Positions 9,740 to 20,334 of a stretch of DNA of 64,000 nt are shown in pieces (position 1 is the stretch's first letter; the number at the start of each line of letters is the position of its first letter). The stretch is from Dactylis glomerata. Lineage: Eukaryota; Streptophyta; Magnoliopsida; Poales; Poaceae. Where the stretch lies: contig QXEO01000411.1 of the NCBI GenBank assembly GCA_007115705.1, positions 6,859,702-6,923,701 of the forward strand, given 5' to 3'. The position numbers and the translations under genes were made by a program. The notes beneath the pieces are model-generated. The model saw only the letters and a program-made list of their open reading frames with translations. It was not told where the DNA came from and did not search any database.

Positions 9740-11307
9740 ATTCTACCCAAGTGATTCATTGAAGTTGTTACTTTTAAATAAGCAGCAGGCAACACTTTCA
9801 AAACAACAGTAGCAATCCTAGCAAAGGTTGGGGTTCAAGTGTTGGCTACACACTACTAGGATCTAGCATTGCACAAACTTATTTGAAAAACAACCTATCA
9901 TACATACTACTGGTAAAACACTAATGCAGTAGTAAAAATAGGTAGAAGAATGGGTGTCACTTGCCTTGGTAACAGCCTACACACTCACAACAATTACAAA
10001 AGGTGTTCTGCTCCTCTTCACAATCTATACAAACAAAATGGAACAAGCATAAACACACTATTTCTAATGGCAAGCACAGACATGTATGCATGTATGCAAA
10101 TGTCATTTTAATTTCACACACTAAGTTAGTGTGTGAAAATGTTGTAATTAGTGTTCCATGTTGTTTATAAAACAAGTGTGGTGTTGGAAAGGCTTTCTTA
10201 AACATTTAGCAAAGCAATAAACAATTGGGTTAATTGGAAATTGTGCTAATCCTTCCCAAAATTGGTTCTGGTTTGGTACTATTCTGAAAATTTTGGGTTA
10301 TGAACCCACTGGATAGACAACAGTAATATGAAGCTACTGCAAGTGGTTTCACTCCAAAATGGTTTTTAGAAAACAAATGATGATCAAAATAGTGATTTGA
10401 GTGAATTTAACAGTAGCAAGTTTGTGCACGTTTTAAGTTTGAAAAATTTTGATTCTAAATTGATCTACATGTTCCAAGGAATCCATAGACTACAAATTTG
10501 TAGCCATTGGACCTACAGAACAAAAGTTATGAATTAAAAGGGGTTTACAAGTCATTTTGCCAATTTATTTTTCACTTCAAAAATTTATACAGTACCCCTA
10601 TAGTTTCTCTATAGAAATGGATTCTACACTTTTCAAGGATTTCAGGGATACCTTATTTGCAATTTTTGGCCAAGTATTTTATTTTATATCGATTTTACAA
10701 GTTGCAGCAGAAAACTAGAATTTGAAATTTGAATTCAAATTGGATTTGACCCATTTGACCGAGGGCTGACTGGGGCAGGTGACGTGGCGGCACGGTACTG
10801 GCCGTTACCGATTCGGTAAGGGGTTCTAATCCTAGGCCGTGCGATGCAGATCCGAGGGTAGGAAAGAAGAAGAGGGGGTGGAGCTCACCGGCGTGAAGTA
10901 ATCCGGCGAGGGCGCACTGGAGCTCGATGGCGGCGAGGTTCCGGTGAGGAATGGCGGCGAGGAAGTAGTGGACGCGATGCAGACGATGACGGCGGTCTCG
11001 AATTCTTGGTCGGTGACGGCGTGCGCTTCCCGAGGCGAAGACGAATGGCGGCTGGAGACGACGGCGGGTTCGGTGGTCTCCGGTGTGCTCGAATACTGTG
11101 AGAGAAGGCGAGGCAGGGGCATCAGTCGACGCACTAGGGAGAGGGGAGAAGGAGAGAGGGTTCGAGGGGAGAGAGGAGAGCTTCACCGCGTCGGAATCGA
11201 CGACGTCTGGTGGCAGAAGGCTCGGACTCTGGCGATGAAATCCAGCAGCCTGGCGGCTCGAAATCGAGAAGAGGGAGGAAGGGAAAGGAGAGGAGGGCGC
11301 GGGGGTC

Positions 11308-11313
11308 TTATAG
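11308..11313 (-). promoter_or_regulatory. LTR TATA box, minus strand
   Basis: CTATAAGACCCCC on the minus strand, in the GC-rich part of the 5' LTR, about 800 bases from its start. The same box is present in the other LTR copy at 6014-6020. Confidence 0.5.
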
Positions 11314-12113
11314 GCAAGGTCTTGATGGCCATTTACTCGCGAGAAAATAACAGGGGCGTTACCTCCAGCAACCGTTTCCGAAACAGAGAGAGTGAGAGGA
11401 GATTGCGGGGAGGAAGAAGATGACAGGCGGGGCCCGGGTGTCGGGGAGATTGAGGAGGGGTGCGCGGGGTGGACTGGTTCGGGGGCTGATCGGGCCGGTT
11501 GGGCCCCAGGCACGGCCCAAGTGGTCTGCTGTCCTCTTTTTCTTTATTTTTTTTCTTCTGTTCTCTTTTTCTTTTGTTTCTGAATTCTGTTTTGGGTTTT
11601 TGAAAATGCTAAGCAAATCTGATTTGAATAAAATCAAATCTAATCACTTTTGCACTTTAAAAAGTATGTTTTAGACATATAAATCAAAGTTTTAGTAATA
11701 TGTTGGAAAAGAAAATAATTGCAAGAAATAAACATAGTTTTTCAAATAACTAGGAAGCTAAATTTTAAATAATAGCTTTCTAGGATATTTGATTACCAAC
11801 AAAATTATTTAAGAAAATAAATAAAACAGTAGTGCTTTTGAATATAAAACAGTTAAGCACTTTTGAAGCACTTAAGAGTATAGTTTTGTAATCAAAATAC
11901 TTACTAAAGGAATTTAAAATCGCTCCCATAACTAATAGAACTATTTTAAATACTTTCTTTCTGAAAACCTTTTATTTCACATCTTGGGGTAAAATGGTAA
12001 TTGAAATGATATTCTTTGAAGAAATAAGATTCAAAACTTTAGAATTGACCATGAAATGCAATATGCCATGAATGCATGATGGAATTTTATATTTGAAAAC
12101 TTGGGATGTTACA

Positions 12114-12480
12114 TTTGCGATCCGCTGGGGCACCCTTTTTATAGAAGGTTTTAGGTCAAGACGAATCCATGAATACGAAGCTCGACGACATCGTAGCAAC
12201 GAGGGGGAACGGATAGGTCCCACGCGGCCAGGGAATTGGACCATGTGGGCCATGCTCATTTGGCCCTCGTGGCTTCCCTGTTGCACTTCCTTCTATCCGA
12301 AGTCTTGTTCCATGGAAAAACTGGCTCCCACAAAGTTTTACGTAATTTGGACTCCGTTTGGGTCCGTGAAAGTTAAAAACATTGAAAAAGAGGTTTTCTG
12401 GTCTTCCCAGGTTAATCCGATAATATTGGGGAACATGTGAATTATTCCCAATAATCATAAAAAAGCATGAATATAACCAA
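12114..12480 (-). mobile_element. LTR fragment, minus strand, unclassified
   Basis: On the minus strand it contains GGACCCAAACGGAGTCCAAA, a motif seen in many grass gypsy LTRs, and ends with a TATA box (TTCTATAAAAAGGG at about 12143-12130) just before the TR-GAG insertion cuts it off. No coding sequence. Possibly Athila/Sabrina-like. Confidence 0.4.
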
Positions 12481-12499
12481 TATGTGATGCAAATAAGGT

Positions 12500-14220
12500 G
12501 GAATATCAAGTGGTAAAGTGCAAAGATCATGTATGCATTTTACATGCATCAGGCGACGTAGCCGACCTCAAGGTCGTGAAGATCTTGGCGCAACGATTCC
12601 GGCACCGCACGAGCGGCACCTCCGCATACTTGCACACGTACGGCGACCACGAGGACTCTCAAAACCCCATTTCCAGCTGAGATGCGGAAGTAGACTGCTT
12701 TGGAACAGGGATACGGAAACTCCGCAACACGACGTCGTGCCGCGGTGGTGATTCATGTCTCCTACACAGCCCTTCGGGAGGCCACGCAGGCGAGAGAGAG
12801 AGAGGCAGGGGGTGGACCAGGAGACGGCTGACGCACTAGGAGGTGGTAGGAGGAGGCCGTGGAGGAAGGGCTCGTGGAATTCTCTGTTTGACTCTTCCTC
12901 CAGGGGGTTTTATATAGTGGGGAAGGGGGCACCCTTACCCCTCCACCAAGCCACCTAGGGCGGCGGCCAGGGGAGGAGCCAGGGGCGGCGGTGGCCAGGG
13001 CTAGGGCCGGCCGCCGCCCCTAGGCAAACCCTCACCCTGGCCGGCCTGGTCCAGGGCTAGGCGCCCCTCCTTTTCTTTTATTCCCTAATGGACTTCTTTC
13101 GTTATATCAGCCCATTTAGTGAAATAATGCTTTATTAATTATTTAATAAATATTAATTCACATAATTAATATTAGTTAACTCATAATTAATTCCCTGCTA
13201 CTCCGAAACACTTTTGAACTCCGTTGGAACTATTCCGGACTCCACCGAAACTATTCTGGATTTCACCGAAACTATTTCGAACTCCGCTGAAACTATTTTG
13301 GACTTAGTTAGAACTATTTCCCTCTCTCATTTGACATCAAACAATGTTTCTGGATAATATCGAATCGTGTCTAGCACCATGATCCCTTAAGTGTGTTACC
13401 CGATGGTTCGAGAATGCGACAGACATTACCGAGAACTCTTCTCCGGTAAATGACCTTCAGTCGGATCATGGAAATTTGTGAAGACCCCTGTGCATTCTAC
13501 GAAGTTCTTTTAGTCACTGAACCGTAAATGTCAATAATCTATTCCCTTTGCTTCGTTGATGCTAGTATTGGCTAAGATCTAATTGTTGGTATTCGCCAAT
13601 ACCTGGTTTGATCTTATTATCGGCAATTTTGTTCAACTTGTTCATGATAGTACATCTCCGTGACCTAGTCATATGCTGCGCAACATTGATGTATTCTCAA
13701 CGAGTGGGCCCAGAGTACCATATCTGTCATGCAGATGAGCAAATTTCGCTCTTGATTATGCTTCTCTACCTACCCCTTCGAAGAATGCAAGAGACACCTT
13801 TATAGTCACCCAGTTACGTGACAATTGTTGATGCAATTAGAGTTTCTTCCAGAATAGTGATTATGCATTAACCTCACGTTCTAAGGACTGAGCTGCAACA
13901 CTTCTTCATATTGCAACGTGAACATCATGACACAATCATGTTGCAATTGATTTTGTGGGTAATGTCCATCATGGCACTATCAACAAGTGTCATGATCTCA
14001 TCATCAATCGGTTGTAATGCACCATGATCGGGAAACCTTGATCGCCAGTTGATCAATGAAATAGTAAACCGGGATTTTACTGGGGACTCCTAATCATTTA
14101 ACACTACACCTATGTCAATGTTTCTGATTGGCATAATTCTAGCATAGCATTAAACTTATTATGAACTTGGTGGAATATGCAAATAAGTCCAATATTATTT
14201 TCCTATAGGGCACAGTTCCT
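12500..14220 (-). mobile_element. Copia-like LTR remnant, minus strand
   Basis: Read on the minus strand this has a long AT-moderate leader with ATATGCC-like and ATAAAGG tracts, then a run of diverged TCGGTGGAGTCCGGAATAG-type repeats (13330-13200), a GC-rich block, a TATA box (CACTATATAAAACC near 12916-12911) and a CCGCCGCGG-rich transcribed part. The order matches the Angela/BARE group of Ty1/copia LTRs as I recall it; the family name is inference. Both edges are approximate. Open frames inside are not convincing genes. Confidence 0.5.
12911..12916 (-). promoter_or_regulatory. TATA box of copia-like LTR
   Basis: Minus-strand CCACTATATAAAACCCCC, upstream of a CT-rich segment as in an LTR start site. 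Confidence 0.55.
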
Positions 14221-14640
14221 TCACTAACATGGGTACGCGTGCCAAGGCCCATAGCATTAGTACCCTTGGTTAATATTCGGGTTAAGTCCCATGAAGATTA
14301 TGGCCGAGAGATAGGAGCCGAAGGATTCTATATTCAAATAATGAAATTGTAATAGGAACTGACATAATCCTATGAGTTTGTATCGAACCCGGCCATGACC
14401 CAGAGACCTGGCCACCTATAAAGGGGTCAGGAAAGGGCCAGCGGAGGACACATTGAGATTTTGCTTGTACGCTAGCTTTGTCTCATTAATATACTCAGAT
14501 TCACCATGTTTGTCCTACTTTTACCTTTGAGTTCATCCTACGCCCTCTTCTCCCGATCCTAAGTCCTTTATCCAGGACATTGCCGAGGTTAACCCTCATC
14601 ATCTGGAGTGGATGATATGTGTGTCGTTACCATATTTGTA
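14221..14640 (+). other. Unassigned LTR-like sequence
   Basis: No coding sequence. A plus-strand TATA-like CACCTATAAAGGGG at about 14411-14424 is followed by pyrimidine-rich sequence, and a degenerate ACATTGCCGAGG tract lies near 14578. It could be the 3' part of another LTR with its primer site, but no partner copy is in the window. Confidence 0.3.
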
Positions 14641-16412
14641 TCCAGAGATGCTACATTCTTTGAGGATATATTTCCTATGAGTATATGCATAGAATGTCTA
14701 GTTTGGAATCTGATCCAATACCGGAACTAGAAACTCCTATGGAGTTTGGTGAAGAATCTGATGGTGACAGCTCGGATTCGGAGGAGGATAACAATGAATC
14801 TCCCACAAGGAGCAAGAGACAAAGGACTGCAAAGTCTTTTGGTAACAACTTTATTGTATACCTCGTGGATGATATGTCCACTACCATTTCAGAAGCTCTT
14901 GCATCTCCGAATGTAGACTATTGGAAGGAGGCAGTTCGAAGCAAGATGGATTCCATCTTGGCTAATGGAACGTGGGAGTTAACTAAACTTCCTTATGGGT
15001 GCAAACCTATAGGATGTAAGTGGGTATTTAGAAATAAGCTTCAAGCTGATGGTACTATTGAAAATTACAAAGCTCAGCTTGTGGCCAAGGGTTATACCCA
15101 AAAGGAAGGCGAATATTTCTTTGATGCATACTCACCTATGGCGAGATTGACCACTTTTCGTGTACTACTCAATGGCTGCCTCACACAGTCTTCTCGTTCA
15201 TCAAATGGATGTTAAGACGGCTTTCCTCAATGGGGAGTTGGATGAGGAAATTTACATGGAACAACCTGATGGTTTTGTACATGAAGGTCAAGAAAGAAAG
15301 GTGTGTAAATCGTTAAAATCTTTGTATGGCCTCAAACAAGCTCCCAAACAATGGAATGAGAAGTTTGAAAGAACTTTGACATCTGTTGGTTTTGTTGTGA
15401 ATGAAGCCGAAAATGTATATATTACCGCCATGGTGGGGTGAGGGAGTTTTCCTATATTTGTAAGTGGATGCCATACTAATATTTGGGACAAGTCTCAAAG
15501 TGATTGAGGAGATCAAAATCTTCTTATCTCAATGTTTTGAGATGAAGGATCTTGGAGAAGCTGATGTTATCTTGAACATCATGCTATTGAGAGATGATAA
15601 CAATGGGATCGCACTTGTGCAATCTCATTATGTGGAAAAGGTGTTGACTAGATTTTGATATGCGGATTGCAAATATTCTCCCACACCATATGATTCTAGT
15701 GTGGTGCTTCGGAAGAATCAGAAGGACACTAGAGATCAATTAAGATACTCTCAAATTATTGGCTCTCTCATGTATTTAGCTTGTGGTACGAGGCTTGACA
15801 TCTCATTTTCTATGAGCAAACTTACCGGTTTGTGGCCAGCCTAGGAGATGATCATTGGCATGCTCTTCAGAGAGTAATGCACTATCTAAAGGGAACCATG
15901 AGCTATGGGATTCATTATACCGGGTATCCAAGAGTACTTGAAGGGTATAGTGATTCAAATTGGATTTCAGATGCTGATGAGATAAAGGCCACAAGTGGAT
16001 ATGCATTCACTCTTGGTGGTGGTGCTGTTTCTTGGAAGTCTTGCACGCAGACCATCTTAGCGAGGTCAACAATGGAAGCAGAACTCACAACATTAGATTC
16101 TGCGACTATCGAAGCAGAATTGCTCCGTGAACTCTTGACCATTTGCCTATGGTTGAAAAAGCAGTAACGGCTATCCCCATGAATGGTGACAACCAAACTG
16201 TGATTATCAAGGTGAACATTTCTAAGGATAATATGAAGAGTTCAAGACATGTCAAGAGAAGACAAAATTCTGTCATAAAGCTGAAAAACTCCGGAGTTAT
16301 AGCATTGGACTATGTCCAAACAGCTAAGAATCTGGCAGATCCTTTCACCAAATGTTTATCAAGGAACATGATAGACCTTGCATTGAGGGAGATGGGTTTG
16401 AGACCCACATGA
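14641..16412 (+). pseudogene. Ty1/copia pol remnant: reverse transcriptase and RNase H
   Basis: Copia pol C-terminal half. Visible blocks: an acidic linker with RRSKRQR-like TRSKRQR; RT start WKEAVRSKMDSI and GCKWVFRNK; YKAQLVAKGYTQ; MDVKTAFLNGELDEEIYMEQP; SLYGLKQAPKQW; then RNase H with SDSNWISDADEIKATSGY, SWKSCTQTILARSTMEAEL; and the end NLADPFTKCL near 16350. Many breaks: frame changes near 14675, 15170, 15430-15460, 15660-15830 and 16140, and a TGA at 15656. The YVDD active site is altered: the matching residues read VDA before ILIFG (15460-15480), losing the second Asp. Gag, protease and integrase are absent. It cannot be functional. Confidence 0.85.
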
Positions 16413-16957
16413 GTTGTCGAGGGGGTTAACCCAACCTATGTGATCGGAGCTCCCGTGAATTAGGACCTAGAAAAAAACTGGAGCAACTGAGTTGAGAGAA
16501 ATTACATACTCCCACTCCACTTCAGATGCAAATCTCTCATGGATACTGTTAGGCAGGTTGACTATGTCTTAATGTGTTCTGTGCGGCTCAGTATGAGCAA
16601 AGATGTTGTCCTATAGGGCGATCTTGAAAGAACACACCTATATGAGTGAAAACACTGGTCATGGTGTGTGAGATCTGAGTGAATCTCTAGTAAGCTCATG
16701 AAAGCCCGAGGAGTGTGACTTATAAGCTCCACCCGAGGGGAAGCCTACGGCAGCCTTGTACCGGTGTTGATATGGAGTAAAACTTGTTGAACAAGACCTA
16801 CAATTTAAGGCCTAGTCCATTGTTCAATTGTAGTTCAAGCGTAGCTCCATGTCTAGGTGGAAGTTCAACTTAACAGTCTCCACTAAAATGCAGGTATATA
16901 AAACAGTGATTGAAACTAATGTGCCATATGATGAGCCTATGAGATCTGGTGGAGGAT
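16413..16957 (+). other. Copia 3' untranslated region and polypurine tract
   Basis: Non-coding sequence after pol, ending in GATCTGGTGGAGGAT (16943-16957). The purine run GGTGGAGGA directly before the LTR start is the polypurine tract. Confidence 0.6.
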
Positions 16958-17428
16958 TGTTAGATCTATATGGGATGCAGCCCAACAAGGCAGCCCATTT
17001 AACCTAAAAATGTGAGATCTCAAGGCCCATCTACTATGGCAGCCATGGGGGCTTGTTGGTGGACTAAGTTTAGTTCCACATTGCTAGTTGGGAGAGAGTT
17101 GGAGTGGTTTATAAAGTGAGCTCTTATGGTGCTCCTAAGTGAGTGAGAAGAATCCTACGCATGCTCCTCCTCCTCCGCCTCACCAGGACATGCCATGCCA
17201 CACCTCGCATGCACGCGTCATGTTCCATGAGTCGAGTTCGAGTTTGAAAAGCATTTTGTGGAAGGCTAAATTATTGGTTGGTGCACCAAATGAGTTGGGT
17301 ATGTGTCGGGCATGCATGTGTATACTCACCGTGTGTCCCTGTATTCTACGCGTGGCGGTGCGGTCGGCAGCTACGCTCCTAGGCTATACCAGCAGACCGA
17401 CCAGATCTAGAACTGGGGATCCATTCTA

Positions 17429-17460
<32 letters not shown>

Positions 17461-17940
17461 ACACACACAACGTTCCTTTTGTTGTGCTACCCTCTAGTCT
17501 CCCCCATTATGCGACTGCGTGCACGACCGTCTGGGAGAGCAGGCCTCTAAAGCCCCGTCTGTCGAGATCCTGCACAAGGAGATGGACGATAATGTTTTTG
17601 GGGAGCGTCTTGGCATGACTTCTCACCTCCGTTCGAGTTCTTCCTCACTGATCTGTGTCCTGTTTGTCAGGCTCGGCGACATCGACCCTTCACCATGGGC
17701 GACAACCATGGTGGAGCTGCTGTTGCGGTTCTGACCTTCCCGGTAGCACTGTACGTGCTTCTAATCTCTTACTTTGCACAAGTTATAGTTCCATTTGTAG
17801 ATCTGCTAGATGTGCTTGCATGTCTGCATGTGGTTAAGATAACTATTTCTTATTTGCTGCTCATGTCGGTAATTAAACTCACTCAGAAATTGCTTATTAT
17901 CCTAATATTGATTTAGTATTGTATATGTTCACATATTTTG
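16958..17940 (+). mobile_element. 3' LTR of copia element (right edge uncertain)
   Basis: Begins TGTTAGATCTATATGGG right after the polypurine tract. A TATA box (TATAAAG) lies at 17110-17116, followed by a CT-rich transcribed part with a (TC)n(CA)n microsatellite. No second LTR copy is present, so the right border is set only by the change to AT-rich sequence. The 160-codon frame at 17139-17618 spans the microsatellite and is not a convincing gene. Confidence 0.6.
17429..17468. repeat. (TC)n / (CA)n microsatellite
   Basis: About 40 bases of TC repeat followed by CA repeat, in the transcribed part of the copia LTR. Confidence 0.9.
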
Positions 17941-19421
17941 TATACAGATTCTACCAAACTTAGAAAATGTTGACTTTTGACTAATCTTATATGTCCTACA
18001 TTTTAGGATGGGGGAGGACGAGGAACAAATCAAAATGTAGACACGTCTCCGGAAAGGATGGTGGCATTCCAGAAATGATCGGATGTAATATCTAAAAAAT
18101 GTAAGCCTTTTTAGAAAACTATATTTTTGAATGGAGGTAATACCTACTTTCTTAGCTTTTCGAGATGCTCTTTTAATCGATTCCTCATGCGGATGAAAAC
18201 GAACAAGCCATTTCTGTTTTGGAAAAATTCCACAACAATTGGAAGTTCCCAAAATATGATTATGGACGAGTTTTGTTACCTGCATTGAGTCCATCCAATT
18301 CCTAGTGAGTTAAATTTAGACTTTTGGTTGAATCACTGGACTCAAGATTTTTTTTGCATTGCACGATTTGTAAAGCACATGGGGGACTACACGAAGGGGA
18401 ATGCCCGAATCAGAGGTTTATAGCTAGCGAGCCAACCCCTTTGCACACGATGAGGGGAAATGCGGCACTGAGATGATGCGCACCACCCATTTACCACCGC
18501 CATTTCCCCTTCTCCTCACCCTCAAATCACAGGCAACCATTTCCTCCCATTTCAAGCTCTCGGTCCCGGGAAGCTTCTTCACCAGCGAGCAGGTAAGCGA
18601 CACCATCTAGTTCGGTCAGTGGAGGTTCGTGGCGGCAAGTCTTCTTTCTCCACTTCTCTGAGATGTTGTCTTTCTCTTCTAATGGTCAGAGCAATGTGAG
18701 TACCATCTGACTCTAGATCTAGTAGCTTAGATATGTGTGAATGTGGTCCATCTAAATAAAATCTGAAGGTTATATGGTGGATTTTACAACTATTGCTTCA
18801 TGATATAGTATGAGGATGAGGTAGATCAATATTTACATAGATTTTGTAGTACAATGTTATTTCAGATAACATGGTATCTTGATGCATGTTTTATGGTAGC
18901 GTGGTTTGACTTCACCAATATTCATTACCGCGCGATCCATGTATAAGAGTGATAGTTTGTACAAGGATTGGTTCTAATTATAAAGTTATCCTCCTTGTAC
19001 CAGCAGTCCAGTTAGACATGAAAACATGCACCAAAGAGCATTGAATAAGCTTTTCAGAAGTATGCATTGTTCCTGTTCACATTTTAATAATGTTGCATTG
19101 TTCTTGTTCACACTCTTGTTATTATGTAAGAAGTGGTGAGTTGTTGATGCATGCAAAATAGATGCATGAACTTTGTAGTTTATTGATGCATATTCTGCAT
19201 ATTATAATGTTATTAGCTATTATAATCATGATTTGCAATGATTTATAGTGATTTTCCATCGATCCGCCTTATTTCGGTTAGAACTCTGCAGAACACGAAA
19301 ACCCAGTTTTGTGTATTTTTACGTTTTAGGAATCTTCCCAAACTAAAATTGACCTAGGATTTTTTGGACTTTAATATTTTATCATGAGAACCATCTGGAG
19401 AGGAAGAAGTCAACGAGATGG
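17941..19421. other. Unassigned sequence, possible MITE scraps and one splice-donor-like site
   Basis: No coding sequence recognised. Two short tracts resemble the ends of Mariner/Stowaway MITEs (a TTTTAGGATGGGGGAGGA tract near 18003 and AATATAT/GAATGGAGGTAAT near 18125-18142) but no full inverted-repeat pair is evident. At 18593-18599 a GC-rich stretch ends GAGCAG/GTAAGC, a good 5' splice site, followed by AT-rich intron-like sequence. That could be a 5' exon of a gene or of a transposon, but nothing downstream supports a transcript. Confidence 0.35.
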
Positions 19422-20334
19422 TGTAATATCCCAGCATTAGAGACCATATATTAGTAGAACACTGATGTGTGCATTGCATTCATGTATGGAAAATCCGGGA
19501 AAATTTAATACTTTTTTATAGAATTTGTCAAAGTGATTGAAGTCTCACTTGAGTTGATGATTTAGGACTAGTTCATCAAGTAGAGTGTTGGAAACTTCGA
19601 TTGACCTTAGGTAAACTTCTATGTTAGAAAGGTAGAAGTAGGATTCGTAATAAAACTTGAACAATAACACAAACACAATCTTAAGAAAACAAGAAACAAA
19701 TCATCTTCCATCTTACCTTATTAAAAACTATCTTAAACATCACCAATTCCAACCATCACTTGTGATTGACAATAGTCAAGTATCAAGTAAATCATCAAAT
19801 CTTGATCTTTCCAAATCTTGATCTATTCTATTCTTCTATATGCAAATTATAAAACCCTCACAAGATTAAAATTTAACTCTGAATAGAATTCATTTTACTC
19901 AAAACACCTTATCCGGAATTATGGAAAACCATAAGGACTAAAGTGCATAATAACCATGCATTTTGCTAAATTCATAACTTCTTAAATAATTTGAATCTAA
20001 CAAAACTAAAACCATTTACATTACACTAAATTCTTCAAACTATTTGAATCTAATGAACTTTGAGAGTTTTGCAACTCAAAGGATCATGCCTTGAGAAATG
20101 ATGGCCATTAGAACTAAAACAATGCTTAAAAACCCTAATGATCATCCACATTGTTAATTAAGTTATCACTTGATTAATATGATGGACTAAAATGATCTTT
20201 CCACATTTGTAATTCAAGTTTGAACTTGAAAAGGCAAATCAACTCAAATATCCAAACCAACTCAAAATACAATTTGTGACAAATGCCACTTGTCATTATC
20301 TAAAATAAATATCTCAAGTAAATAAAATGCCACC
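19422..20334 (+). mobile_element. Long gypsy LTR (C), left part
   Basis: Begins TGTAATATCCCAG, the TGTAAYAYCCC start shared by the chromovirus LTRs in this window, and continues in AT-rich sequence until element A begins at 20335. The sequence to the right of A (48826 on) has the same character, with a TATA box and GC-rich block in the expected order, so A is inferred to have split one LTR. Confidence 0.5.

Larger units (their letters stand above)
4458..12113 (-). mobile_element. Gag-only long-LTR retrotransposon (TR-GAG type), minus strand
   Basis: Two copies of the same long sequence (4458-6821 and 9749-12113, part of a full LTR at 8872-12113) flank a 2.05 kb internal region. On the minus strand the order is LTR, PBS for initiator tRNA-Met, gag, polypurine tract, LTR. 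The internal region contains gag but no protease, RT, RNase H or integrase. This is the layout called TR-GAG, a non-autonomous form that would depend on pol supplied by a relative. The left LTR is cut at 4458 by insertion of the Tat element; its remaining 877 bp would lie beyond that element's unseen left end. Confidence 0.8.
8872..12113 (-). mobile_element. 5' LTR of TR-GAG element (3,242 bp, complete)
   Basis: On the minus strand it starts TGTAACATCCC (12113) and ends GGCGTTACA (8872). The ends TGTAAC/GTTACA are a perfect inverted repeat. The PBS lies 3 bases past its end. A minus-strand TATA box lies at 11308-11313. It holds a 63 bp repeat in three copies (9551-9739). Near its 3' end (9137-9102, minus) a splice-acceptor-like ATGTGCAG at about 9190 is followed by a peptide with LWRMVKM that resembles one in LTR D. 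Confidence 0.9.

Noticed and set aside
17139..17618. 160-codon frame in the copia LTR
   Set aside because: It runs through a TC/CA microsatellite and non-coding LTR; no domain.
18540..18600. First exon of a host gene ending in a good splice donor (GAGCAG/GTAAGC)
   Set aside because: No coding start, no downstream exon and no partner acceptor could be supported; kept only as a note in the unassigned region.
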